Shown here: one piece after another, positions 17,565 through 26,015 of the stretch | Position numbering within the stretch: the stretch's first letter is position 1 | Layout of the letters: each line of letters begins with the position of its first letter | Assembly: GCA_964590395.1 (NCBI GenBank) | Contig: CAZPVT010000030.1 | Location: 278,942-342,941, forward strand | DNA: 64,000 nt | Direction of reading: 5' to 3' | Source of the DNA: JAOABP01 sp964590395 | Lineage (GTDB): Bacteria; Hydrothermota; Tepidihabitantia; Tepidihabitantales; Tepidihabitantaceae | The notes under the pieces: generated by a model | The model's database searches: none | Seen by the model: only the letters and a program-made list of their open reading frames with translations | Told to the model about the DNA's origin: nothing | Position numbers and translations under genes: made by a program

Positions 17565-18583
17565 TGGTTGTCGTAATCCAAACTGGATAACGCCCAAGGG
17601 CTGTCTTTTAGTTCGTTAGGACAGCCAACCAGCGGTAAGGTGAGCAATCGAGTTCTATCTGGGGCTCGGTAAAAACCACTGTTCCGAAAATCATTGTAAT
17701 AAGGATGCCAGTGTGTAAGCGCGATCGATATAAGATCAGGTTCGTATCTTTCTTTGAGCATCTGACATAACCTTTTTATACTGCGGGATATTTGTTTGCC
17801 TTCAACCCGAAAGAGCATCTCTGACAATTGGATCTCATTCAAATCGCCCCGGATACCACGGCGGATAAAGGCAATAATATCATCATTTTCAACCAGTTCG
17901 TATTTCCAACTCGGACAGACGATTATCCGCCAACGATAATAGTCAACATCCCGGCCACCATACCATATACCGCGCCACTTTTCTCTAATTTTTAAAACTT
18001 CATTCAAATCGCTGGGCAAATCCGAAAACTCAAAATTGTCAGTCCTTGTCTGGAAACGCTTTAACCGATCTTTGTGTGCCAGTAAAAGGTATAACATCCG
18101 CAATCGCTTTCTCACGGGTTTAACCAGATAGTTAAATGAACCGAGGTCTTGAGCACCAAGTTTTGTGTATCCTCGATAAGTACCGCTTCCCAGGTTGGGG
18201 AAAGCATACATGAAACTGGCTTTTCTTTCTGAGGCGATCTCCAGTGCCATTTTTGTTAAAATTCTAAGTAGCCCCAGTTTCTGATAGCGGGGCCGAGTCG
18301 AAGCGTTGACTGCCTGAACAAAGAAATAAGACTCTCCATCATAAACCGCCCTTCCCCACCACAACGGCCTTATCGCAGCAATTAAACCACTCTCCTTATC
18401 CACCGCATAAGTAACAATTGATGTCCCCATCGGGTTCATTTTATGATACCAGAGAAACTGTTCCTTTCTTTTACTGGTATCCATCCTCTCCGCGCCAAAC
18501 GCTTCCTTGATGACATCAACGAACTGGTCAACTATCGCTTCATCCGATGGATCCCAAACCCGAAATTCAAACTGTTCGTCCAT
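17561..18583 (-). CDS. GNAT-family acyltransferase
   Basis: A 340-residue protein with a GNAT-like N-terminal domain: RPRYQKLGLLRILTKMALE (about 97-115) corresponds to the acetyl-CoA-binding QxxGxG/A region, and FMYAFPNLGSGTYRGYTKLG is typical of large GNAT proteins in polysaccharide loci. The C-terminal half is not recognised. It may transfer an acyl or aminoacyl group to a sugar amine. It overlaps the wzy-like gene by 17 bp and the deacetylase gene by 4 bp, so it belongs to the same transcript. Specific substrate unknown. Confidence 0.72.
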   Translation of the reverse strand: MDEQFEFRVWDPSDEAIVDQFVDVIKEAFGAERMDTSKRKEQFLWYHKMNPMGTSIVTYAVDKESGLIAAIRPLWWGRAVYDGESYFFVQAVNASTRPRYQKLGLLRILTKMALEIASERKASFMYAFPNLGSGTYRGYTKLGAQDLGSFNYLVKPVRKRLRMLYLLLAHKDRLKRFQTRTDNFEFSDLPSDLNEVLKIREKWRGIWYGGRDVDYYRWRIIVCPSWKYELVENDDIIAFIRRGIRGDLNEIQLSEMLFRVEGKQISRSIKRLCQMLKERYEPDLISIALTHWHPYYNDFRNSGFYRAPDRTRLLTLPLVGCPNELKDSPWALSSLDYDNH

Positions 18584-19985
18584 TTCTAATTCCTATTATT
18601 TTAAATGTATTAGTTACTTGATTGGTGGTTTCTGATACGGCCGTTCTTTTCCGAAAAACAAAAAAAAGACGAACTATTAAAAGGTAGAATAAAAAGACCG
18701 GTATAAAATGTATGAATGCCGTGATCAAGGAACGAACAGCGAATAGAGAGGTTGCGAGGATTATACCGACAACCATTCTGCTGGGGTTTGCTGCGTCTGA
18801 TTTGCTTTTTAAAACAAACTTATTATTTAATAAAGCCAAAATGACTCCCCAGATGCCATTAAGTATCATACCAACATGGTATCCAAAATCCACAAAAGTT
18901 ACATACGCAAATGAACCGGAAACTGTGTGTGCGTAGCTTGATATGGGCATTATTTCCCTTATAAGCCAATGACCGGCGAGAGTAGGCTTGTCTGGCCAGA
19001 TGATTCGTGGAATCCAAGCTTTTAATAGCATACTGATTTCACCACCCCACAAGGGACCGTGGTTTCTTATGTAAGCAACGTAAAGACTTAGGGTTCGGAC
19101 AACACCTTCCACGTTAACCCACCTTTCCTTTGGGAGGTTGCCCATAATGGTTTCATACTCAATCGCACCTAACCTTGTTAATTTCTGGATGTAACTAAAA
19201 ACTAAAATCGCGATGCTAAGAATAAGTAATCTTCCTGCTTCTTTTCTACCAGGTCTCATTATTAGTCCACTGGCAACACAAAAGCCTAAAATAGAAAATC
19301 CGAATACAAACCTCGTCCTTGTTAGGAAAGCATAAAAAATCAACGGTAAACTCAGCAGTAATGCAATAATGACTCGTTGTTTCTTTACTATACAGAGGTA
19401 ATAGGCTATAAGAGCCGGGAAGAAAATAATTATTATGGAGATGACGGTATCTATGATAATTTTGTCAAGACTTCTCGTTTCACCTAAAGAGAGGCTTCTT
19501 TCCAGGGCATGTATGGTGAATCGCCTGCCATGAATAAGTAAATTAGTGAAAACACCATAATGCATTATCAAGAAAAGTGTAATTCCCGCCGCTATGACGA
19601 TATGAAATAAGGAATTATTTTTTATATGAATTTCTTCAAGATATCTTTTAGAACTGGGTTTAATTATCGCATACCCCAACAAGAAAGATGTTAGGGAACC
19701 GGTTAACAGTGTTGCAGCCATATTATAATTTTCAGCGCCAACTTGTGCTGCAACCGTATCGCCGTTAAATATGCCTTCAATGAGAACAAAGTAGATATAC
19801 CCAACCTGCCACCAAATTGATAAGTCGTAGATAGAGCTTCCTTTCAAAAAACATAGCGCCAAATTTATAATGATGGCGATAAGAGTGAATACAAAGACCA
19901 GCTTCCCATTTATTGAAGGAGAAAAAAGCATTAAACCTAAAACTGTGGCGAGGAAGAATAGTCTGAAAGTTTCAAATCTACTCAT
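18567..19985 (-). CDS. O-antigen polymerase-like integral membrane protein (Wzy)
   Basis: A 472-residue polytopic protein with about 12 hydrophobic segments and a large loop around residues 270-340 (YVAYIRNHGPLWGGEISMLLKAWIPRIIW), as seen in oligosaccharide repeat-unit polymerases. Wzy joins lipid-linked repeat units at the periplasmic face after flipping. Sequence is poorly conserved in this family, so the call rests on topology, the PxxIWP-like loop and the location directly after a flippase gene (4 bp overlap). A second ligase/polymerase-like protein is encoded at 24570-26015. Confidence 0.75.
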   Translation of the reverse strand: MSRFETFRLFFLATVLGLMLFSPSINGKLVFVFTLIAIIINLALCFLKGSSIYDLSIWWQVGYIYFVLIEGIFNGDTVAAQVGAENYNMAATLLTGSLTSFLLGYAIIKPSSKRYLEEIHIKNNSLFHIVIAAGITLFLIMHYGVFTNLLIHGRRFTIHALERSLSLGETRSLDKIIIDTVISIIIIFFPALIAYYLCIVKKQRVIIALLLSLPLIFYAFLTRTRFVFGFSILGFCVASGLIMRPGRKEAGRLLILSIAILVFSYIQKLTRLGAIEYETIMGNLPKERWVNVEGVVRTLSLYVAYIRNHGPLWGGEISMLLKAWIPRIIWPDKPTLAGHWLIREIMPISSYAHTVSGSFAYVTFVDFGYHVGMILNGIWGVILALLNNKFVLKSKSDAANPSRMVVGIILATSLFAVRSLITAFIHFIPVFLFYLLIVRLFFVFRKRTAVSETTNQVTNTFKIIGIRNGRTV

Positions 19986-21568
19986 GATCTGCCTTGTCTG
20001 GTGTTGAAAAGCACTTGTCTAAACTTACTCCACGCCATTTTTACTTCGTACACCTGTGTTAGCCATCCGACAAGCAACGCAACAAACCACGCAACACTAC
20101 CAATTACTGTGGTCTGAACTAAATTACCGAACCGGTTTGAAAAGAACGGAACTTGCATAAGGAATGTGTTTAATCCAAGCCCGGCAAGAATTCCTGCTGC
20201 AACAGGTAATAACCAATGTGTCACCCGACCCAATGGGTAGAATACCAGGAATTCTCGTCTCCGAATTCCCAACACTAAGGCTGATATCGCCAGCGCACTT
20301 ATTGCAAAAAAACTCCTGCTGGCGATTAAACCGTTGATGTTCCAAAAACGAATGCTAAACCATGTAAAAATGGCATTAATAATGTAGGCTAACGACAAAC
20401 TAAAGAAAAGTGGCCTGGCATATCCTAAGGTAACCGCAACCCGTCTCAGTAATGTATAATTACCCTCTAAAAACATTAATAGAGAAAATACGATCAGCAA
20501 CATCGCCACTAAATCCACATGACTCTGAGGAAACTTTTCGCTTTTTAATAATGCTGTTATTAGTGGTTTTGACGCCACAAGTATTCCCACGTTAAAGAAA
20601 GCCACTATTGCAAATATGTATCCCAAAACATTGGATACCATATCTCTAATTCTCTTCACACCCCGGGCAAACGCCGATGAAAAAGCCGTGAAAAACACTT
20701 TGTCAATAGGTAAGACCGCTACATTCGTAATTCCTTCATAGAACTGCTGCACATACTTAAACGCCCCATAAACCCCTTGAGGAAGATAAGAAAGTGCCGC
20801 GTTCATTACTGCATTGTAAAACTGAAAAGAGGTCTGACTGACAAATGTAGCAATTAACTGGCTGTAAACTTTCATCGGTCTAAAACCTTCTAAGCGCAGT
20901 ATTAATCGATACCGGTAGCCAATGCGAAAAAGTAGCATGAAAAAACCGAGTGCCCTAATAACTCCCCAGAGCCACATCGCCAGAACCAAACTCCAAACAC
21001 CAAGTGGCTTTGCTAAAAACGAAATAGCCAAAATCTTTGCCAGATAGGCAAGAGATGTTATAAACTCTGGTTTACCAAATTGTCTTTCCGCATTTAAGAT
21101 GCACTGCATTACACTGGATACGCTAAAAAGTAGCAAAAGAGGACCGAGCACGCGGAACATCAAACTTCCAAGAAGATGATCAGAACTTCCAAAACCGGGC
21201 ACGATTAGTTTAATGAGCAGTCCGCTCAAAATCCCAATCAGTAACAATAGCGGAATAAACGCTAATAAAACCTGATTAATAACAACTGAAACCATCCCAA
21301 AGGCGTAATCTTTACCTTTACTAATCTCCTGCTGATGGTAAACTGGTAAAAATACCTCTGCCAATTGATTGGACTGGGCAAGGTTATTTATTAACATAAC
21401 TATTGTTGAAGCGGCAAAAAAGACCTCCAAGCCTCGGGTTGTGCCAAAGTACCGTGCCATCACAACCGCCTGTAATACCCCTAATAGCACATTTCCACCG
21501 CTGAGAATAGATAGGATTCCCACTGAACGGACTGAACCTGTTGAAGTTAAATTATTATTCTTTAACAT
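19982..21568 (-). CDS. MurJ/MviN-family lipid-linked oligosaccharide flippase
   Basis: A 528-residue protein with about 14 membrane helices of the MOP superfamily, MviN branch. It begins MLKNNNLTSTGSVRSVGILS, followed by a segment ending in ARYFGTTRGLEVFFAA, typical of MurJ-like proteins found in glycan loci. It would move undecaprenyl-linked sugars across the inner membrane. A second flippase of the Wzx/PST type lies at 26012-27460 in the same block. The lipid II flippase role cannot be excluded, but the location argues for glycan export. Confidence 0.82.
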   Translation of the reverse strand: MLKNNNLTSTGSVRSVGILSILSGGNVLLGVLQAVVMARYFGTTRGLEVFFAASTIVMLINNLAQSNQLAEVFLPVYHQQEISKGKDYAFGMVSVVINQVLLAFIPLLLLIGILSGLLIKLIVPGFGSSDHLLGSLMFRVLGPLLLLFSVSSVMQCILNAERQFGKPEFITSLAYLAKILAISFLAKPLGVWSLVLAMWLWGVIRALGFFMLLFRIGYRYRLILRLEGFRPMKVYSQLIATFVSQTSFQFYNAVMNAALSYLPQGVYGAFKYVQQFYEGITNVAVLPIDKVFFTAFSSAFARGVKRIRDMVSNVLGYIFAIVAFFNVGILVASKPLITALLKSEKFPQSHVDLVAMLLIVFSLLMFLEGNYTLLRRVAVTLGYARPLFFSLSLAYIINAIFTWFSIRFWNINGLIASRSFFAISALAISALVLGIRRREFLVFYPLGRVTHWLLPVAAGILAGLGLNTFLMQVPFFSNRFGNLVQTTVIGSVAWFVALLVGWLTQVYEVKMAWSKFRQVLFNTRQGRS

Positions 21569-21577
21569 AACCCGAAT

Positions 21578-22516
21578 TTATACCCAGTAAGCACCCATAA
21601 TAAAATCATACTTACAGGGATTAAAAGGAAGCACCCCCGGTGATATTGTAATTTCTGACAGTTTGATTTCGCTATTATTGAGCAGGTAAAGGTCTATCCT
21701 ACTAAAACCAAAATTGCCCGTTAGTTTTTCGGCAATTTCAACCATTTCCTTTAACTTAGTTGGCTTGGGCACCGCAAATCCACGGGCTAACCCCCTTGTG
21801 AAATCCAGTACGCACCAATCGGTATCATAGATGACGCTCCGTCTTCCTCCTGCAGAGTATTTTCCTGGTTCTACTTCTATAAATCTGGCCTTTCCCCCGA
21901 TCACAAAAAAACGATAACTTAATGGAAATCCATAGTTCGTGTCCACGAGGAGTTTCTCTATAAGTATAAGTGGTTTTATAGTATCTTCAAGTGGCACATG
22001 GGTAAACTTATAAGGTTTGTCAAGAAGCCATTTTTTAAGCGCCTTGACCAATCTATCTCTGTTTATCTCGCTTTTGCTCCGCACAAATAAATTGTATCCG
22101 CTACCCCGATTCAACTTGACGACAAACTGATCGGGTAAATCATCAAAAGGAATTGTCTCAGGCCTGTCTGTTACATAATATACTTCGTTAAGAATCTGAC
22201 TAAGACCTATATCAGCAACATATTCTCGGACCCGCCACTTGTCTACTACTCTTCGGGCCAGATCGATATTGGGATAAGCGTTAAAAATACGGCGATGGGC
22301 AATTTTTTCACTGAGGGTGCGTGGTTTCTTAATATTGGGCCAATAGCCGAGTGTAATAAACAATTTCATAGATGTGTAGGTAACAGGATCTAATAAGTAC
22401 CAAAAAATCCGCTCGCATAAAACCAAGGCGACCGCTTTCAGTCCGCCATGCAATCCCTGGAGTCGGAATTTTTGAAATACTCTTTGCGGAGGTGTTCGAC
22501 TATTGTTTAAAATCAT
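21578..22516 (-). CDS. TupA-like ATP-grasp protein, copy 2
   Basis: A 312-residue paralogue of the next gene upstream. Shared segments include LGYWPNI, DKWRVREYVA, ILNEVY and DLPDQFV.K, the last with the ATP-binding Lys. RIDLYLLNNSEIKLSEITISPG near the end supplies the metal-binding acidic residues. TupA-like ATP-grasp proteins occur in teichuronopeptide and other polysaccharide loci and are thought to add amino acids to uronic acids or similar groups. I start at ATG 22516 because the longer frame runs into the preceding gene and a promoter lies at 22535-22562. Confidence 0.75.
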   Translation of the reverse strand: MILNNSRTPPQRVFQKFRLQGLHGGLKAVALVLCERIFWYLLDPVTYTSMKLFITLGYWPNIKKPRTLSEKIAHRRIFNAYPNIDLARRVVDKWRVREYVADIGLSQILNEVYYVTDRPETIPFDDLPDQFVVKLNRGSGYNLFVRSKSEINRDRLVKALKKWLLDKPYKFTHVPLEDTIKPLILIEKLLVDTNYGFPLSYRFFVIGGKARFIEVEPGKYSAGGRRSVIYDTDWCVLDFTRGLARGFAVPKPTKLKEMVEIAEKLTGNFGFSRIDLYLLNNSEIKLSEITISPGVLPFNPCKYDFIMGAYWV

Positions 22517-22534
22517 AATCGCTTTGTTTTTAGG

Positions 22535-22562
22535 TTTATAATTCCCCGGTATGAATTGTAAA
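22535..22562 (-). promoter_or_regulatory. Promoter upstream of TupA-like copy 2
   Basis: TTTACA (22562-22557), a 16 bp spacer and TATAAA (22540-22535), which predicts a leader of about 12 bases before the ATG at 22516. Confidence 0.35.
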
Positions 22563-23480
22563 TTACCATAGTTCTCCAAGTCGAAAATCCCATACACGGG
22601 GATAGAATGGACCAAACCCACTTGTTGGAGCCAAAGTGATTTCACCGGCAATTATGGTTCGGTCATTAGGTGCATATAGATCAATTCTTACAAAGTCGAA
22701 ATCTTTACTCAGCTGCGCAGCAATTTCCAGCATCTCAGTTAACTTGGTAGGTTGTCGAATGGCTCTACCAATAGGAAAAACATAGCGAATATTAAGTTGG
22801 TTCCAATTTGTATCATAGAAAGTCAGTGTCGGGTTATCGCCTGAGTTATCTACAACATATATGTACTTTGGTACACCGTGAAAACATAGAAACTTGTAAT
22901 CTAATAGAGCATCATGCTTTTCTTCTTTTAGGAATCTCTCGACAAGAATCAATGGTTGGATACTGTCGTAGTACGATTCGTAGAGCCGGCTCACCTTACT
23001 GAACTTCTGAAACAACCACTTCCGGCACTGTCTGATGGTTAATTGACGGTTCAAAGTACTTTTGTCTGTAACTAAGATGTTCCAATGGCAGCCGTGGTTC
23101 GCTTTGATGACAAACTGGTCTGGTAAGTCATTAAACGGAATCTCTTCTGGATTGTTACCAACCCAGTAAACTTCGTTCAGGATATAGGCAAGACCACGCT
23201 GCGCAACATACTCGCGAACACGCCACTTATCAGCTACCAGCGAATATAACGGATTGGAAATAAATAACATCCTATGAACCATCTTTTCATTGAGTGAGCG
23301 CGGGTGGTAAATATTGGGCCAATAGCCAAGCCGGAAAAACATCCGTAGCGACATATAGACTGGGGGCGGCAGTAGTCGATACAGACCTTGGACCAGGTGG
23401 TCAGCAGTAACTCGTGCCACCCATACTGGACCATCACGTTTAAAATATTTCCACGCGTGTTTCAACCGGTAAACCAGCAA
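22563..23480 (-). CDS. TupA-like ATP-grasp protein, copy 1
   Basis: A 305-residue protein that starts at TTG with a strong AGGAGGG site. It has LGYWPNIYHPRSLNEKMVHR, DKWRVREYVAQRGL, DLPDQFVIKANHGCHWN and, near the C-terminus, VRIDLYAPNDRTIIAGEIT, which are the features of the TupA-like ATP-grasp family. It is clearly homologous along its whole length to the next gene (21578-22516), so a tandem duplication has occurred. The partly changed ATP loop (NHGCHWN versus NRGSGYN) suggests that the two copies use different acceptors. A role in amide substitution of the glycan is inferred. Confidence 0.78.
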   Translation of the reverse strand: MLVYRLKHAWKYFKRDGPVWVARVTADHLVQGLYRLLPPPVYMSLRMFFRLGYWPNIYHPRSLNEKMVHRMLFISNPLYSLVADKWRVREYVAQRGLAYILNEVYWVGNNPEEIPFNDLPDQFVIKANHGCHWNILVTDKSTLNRQLTIRQCRKWLFQKFSKVSRLYESYYDSIQPLILVERFLKEEKHDALLDYKFLCFHGVPKYIYVVDNSGDNPTLTFYDTNWNQLNIRYVFPIGRAIRQPTKLTEMLEIAAQLSKDFDFVRIDLYAPNDRTIIAGEITLAPTSGFGPFYPRVWDFRLGELW

Positions 23481-23492
23481 GATTTTTCCCTC

Positions 23493-24482
23493 CTAGCCGA
23501 TCCCCGCGTTGACAAGATTTGTTAAGGCTTCGGTAAAAGATATCAGTTGTTGCAAACCGAGTCGTTTCTTGAGAATTTCTATTGAAGCGAGGGAATGTTT
23601 TATGTCGCTTGGGCGGGGCGGTACATAAACAGGCTCAATTTGCTTGTCGAACAGACGGCAGAGTTCACGAACGAGTTCATTTAGAGTTCGACGCTCCCCG
23701 GTCCCAACATTGGCGAGGAGAAAGGAAATGCCTGATGAATTGTGTTCACCCTCTTTACGGCTTCCTGTTGATCGGGCAAACTCGTCATTAAGGGGAACAT
23801 AACAGGCTGCGATATTGGCACGGACAACATTTTCTACCGGAGTAAAGTCTCTTGATTGTTCACCATCGCCATAAATAACCAGTGGCTCATCGTTGCGCAG
23901 TGCCCTTAAAAATCTAGGGATAACTGCCGCATACGGACTGTCTGGATTCTGCCGTGGTCCGAAAACATTAAAATAACGCAGAACCACCACCTCCAGTCCA
24001 TAAACCCTGCTAAAAACCTGACAGTAGTATTCACCTACCAGCTTGGCAACCGCATAAGGAGATTTAGGGTTAGGTTTCATCTCCTCGTGTTTTGGCAACT
24101 CCTCAGTATCACCGTAAACTGAAGAAGATGATGCGTAAACCACCCTTTTAACACCGGTATCGCGCGCCGCAATCAATACATTTAAAGTGCCCGTCGCGTT
24201 GACTTCATGAGTCGTTAACGGGTCGCTAATTGATCGCTGAACAGAAGGTAATGCCGCCTGATGTAAAACATAATCAACTCCCCGAAAATTTGAATGTAAA
24301 AAGTCGATATCCCTGATGTCACCCTCAATCAATTCGATATCTTTGATAAAAGACTGTAAATTTTCACGACGTCCGGTTGAAAAATTGTCAACGACTCTCA
24401 CATTATGACCGAGGCTAAGAAGTTGTTCAACAATATGAGAACCAATAAAACCGGCACCGCCAGTAACAAGAAATGTCGCCAT
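23493..24482 (-). CDS. NAD-dependent UDP-sugar epimerase (UDP-GlcNAc/Glc 4-epimerase-like)
   Basis: A 329-residue extended SDR enzyme with GGAGFIGSHIV at the N-terminus, the SSSSVYGD substrate loop and YAVAK with catalytic Tyr/Lys near residue 146. The ENV and DxxH regions resemble WbpP/Gne-like 4-epimerases that interconvert UDP-GlcNAc and UDP-GalNAc (or their uronic acids). Three in-frame ATG codons exist. The third, at 24482, is chosen because it gives the normal N-terminus (MATFLVTGG) and lies seven bases after a good -10 box, as expected for a leaderless message. Confidence 0.88.
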   Translation of the reverse strand: MATFLVTGGAGFIGSHIVEQLLSLGHNVRVVDNFSTGRRENLQSFIKDIELIEGDIRDIDFLHSNFRGVDYVLHQAALPSVQRSISDPLTTHEVNATGTLNVLIAARDTGVKRVVYASSSSVYGDTEELPKHEEMKPNPKSPYAVAKLVGEYYCQVFSRVYGLEVVVLRYFNVFGPRQNPDSPYAAVIPRFLRALRNDEPLVIYGDGEQSRDFTPVENVVRANIAACYVPLNDEFARSTGSRKEGEHNSSGISFLLANVGTGERRTLNELVRELCRLFDKQIEPVYVPPRPSDIKHSLASIEILKKRLGLQQLISFTEALTNLVNAGIG

Positions 24483-24489
24483 AGCCTTC

Positions 24490-24518
24490 ATTTTAATTAA
24501 ACTGTTTTTTTGTGTCAA
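24490..24518 (-). promoter_or_regulatory. Leaderless-type promoter of the UDP-sugar epimerase gene
   Basis: TTGACA (24518-24513), a 17 bp spacer and TAAAAT (24495-24490). The start of transcription is predicted at 24483-24482, on the ATG. Confidence 0.55.
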
Positions 24519-24535
24519 CCATTTTTATATGCTGG

Positions 24536-24613
24536 TGTCATTGCGTTTTGTCACAGACCGGTGGCAATCTCACGCATTGAGATTCCCTCGCCCTTCGGGC
24601 TCGGGACGACTGG
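24536..24613 (+). repeat. REP-like palindromic element overlapping the end of the ligase gene
   Basis: The stretch from TGTCATTGCG to CGGGACGACTGG contains GGCAATCTCA-CGCAT-TGAGATTCCC, with a perfect seven-base stem (AATCTCA 24566-24572, TGAGATT 24578-24584), and GCCC-TTC-GGGC (24590-24600). This layout closely resembles the dispersed extragenic palindromes with a GTCATTGCGA...GTGGCAATCTCA core that occur in many bacterial genomes. The stop codon and last residues of the waaL-like gene come from it. No second copy was noticed in the window. Confidence 0.7.
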
Positions 24614-26015
24614 AAGAAAGTGTTATTACCCGTGCCGCGCCTGTTAACCGCTGCAAAGCCATCGCCATACCAAACCACATACCGATTACTATAAAAGTAC
24701 TGCTTAGTGAATCAAAAAGATTGTGAGTGGCAAACGCTATCAGCGCGGCGTTGATGCTCAGCGCTAAATATCGGTACTCGGCACTGGTTTTGGTAAAAAC
24801 TCTGTCTGTCCGCACAATTAAACCCCATAGTAAAAAGGTAAACAGTAAAAAACCGATTCCCCCCAGACCAACCAGGGTTTCTAAATACAGATTATGGGTG
24901 CTGAAATAAAACTTCGGGTCACCAAAACGCGGGTAGCCGTAATTGAATTTGATAAACCGGAAGTTTTCCCAGCCCACACCGAAAAGCCAATTCTGTTTCG
25001 CTACCCTTAGCCCCACCAGCCATAGTAAGAATCTGCCCAGTAAAGCGGGATCATAAATATTGGTACTCGCCAACCTCGTCAGCAGTAAATTCCTAAAGAA
25101 ATTGGTAACAAGTATCAAAAGACCCGCGCTACCGGTGAGAACGGTAAGGATAAAAGAACGGGTTTTAATTATTAAGTATAATACCGCAATCCCAAAGCCA
25201 AACCAGGCACCCCTCGATCGCGAAAAGATTAACCCCAAAATTAGTAATACCAAAGAAATACCGAGCAACAAACGTACCCCCCCTTTTTTTTGCCCTAAAA
25301 ACAAACCCAGCACCGCAACCGCAGAGGTACTGGTGAGCAATCCCAATGCATTAAGGTCAAGTACGCCGAAAGGCGTAGACAACCTTTTACCACCCAGCGA
25401 GTCGATAAATCCAACCGATAACCTCACTAACTGCGGCAGGGGAAGAACCGAGCAGATGTTCCCTACTAAAATTGCAATAATTAACAATTTGATCTGCCGA
25501 GCATTCTCAAGGGTGGTGGCGAAGAAATAACCGATTATAAACGCCTCTAGGATTAACACATTGCAGGTGATAAAAAATCGGTGCACATTACCTCGGGATA
25601 AGGCAACAATAAAAGATACCAAAATCCAAATTACGAGTAACAGAGCGGTTAACTTATCTACCGGTAGTAATTTTTTCTCTTTATGAGGATCCGGGGAAAC
25701 GAAACCCGTGAAACGAAGAAACAGCAAAAAAACGATGGTAACTGGATATAAAATGAAACGGTGATAGAAATTAGGGATTAAAGAGTTAACCGCCAGGGGG
25801 CTAAAAACTGCTAGCAGGACTAAAAAATAATAAATCTTCTGAACTAAAAAAAGCCAGAGGAGTATTTGTAATGGACCAAATAGAAAAATTATCGCCATCA
25901 TATTATCGTCAGAGTTCATAAAACAACAGAATCCAGCCAAGCATAATAACTCAATAATTAGGAAGGAAACCAGCCACCAGTTTAGCTGCTTGCGGTGCAG
26001 AAACGAAGAGCTCAT
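24570..26015 (-). CDS. O-antigen ligase-like membrane protein (WaaL/RfaL family)
   Basis: A 481-residue protein with about 12 membrane segments and a periplasmic loop around 340-385. The region FSRSRGAWFGFGIAVLYL (about 266-283) followed by a later WENFRFIKF..YPRFGDPKFYFSTHNLYLE loop with a conserved His fits the Wzy_C/WaaL family, which transfers finished glycan from the lipid carrier to its acceptor. It overlaps the Wzx-type gene by 4 bp. The last dozen residues (SSRPEPEGRGNLNA) are encoded by the REP-like element, so the native C-terminus was probably replaced. Confidence 0.82.
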   Translation of the reverse strand: MSSSFLHRKQLNWWLVSFLIIELLCLAGFCCFMNSDDNMMAIIFLFGPLQILLWLFLVQKIYYFLVLLAVFSPLAVNSLIPNFYHRFILYPVTIVFLLFLRFTGFVSPDPHKEKKLLPVDKLTALLLVIWILVSFIVALSRGNVHRFFITCNVLILEAFIIGYFFATTLENARQIKLLIIAILVGNICSVLPLPQLVRLSVGFIDSLGGKRLSTPFGVLDLNALGLLTSTSAVAVLGLFLGQKKGGVRLLLGISLVLLILGLIFSRSRGAWFGFGIAVLYLIIKTRSFILTVLTGSAGLLILVTNFFRNLLLTRLASTNIYDPALLGRFLLWLVGLRVAKQNWLFGVGWENFRFIKFNYGYPRFGDPKFYFSTHNLYLETLVGLGGIGFLLFTFLLWGLIVRTDRVFTKTSAEYRYLALSINAALIAFATHNLFDSLSSTFIVIGMWFGMAMALQRLTGAARVITLSSSRPEPEGRGNLNA

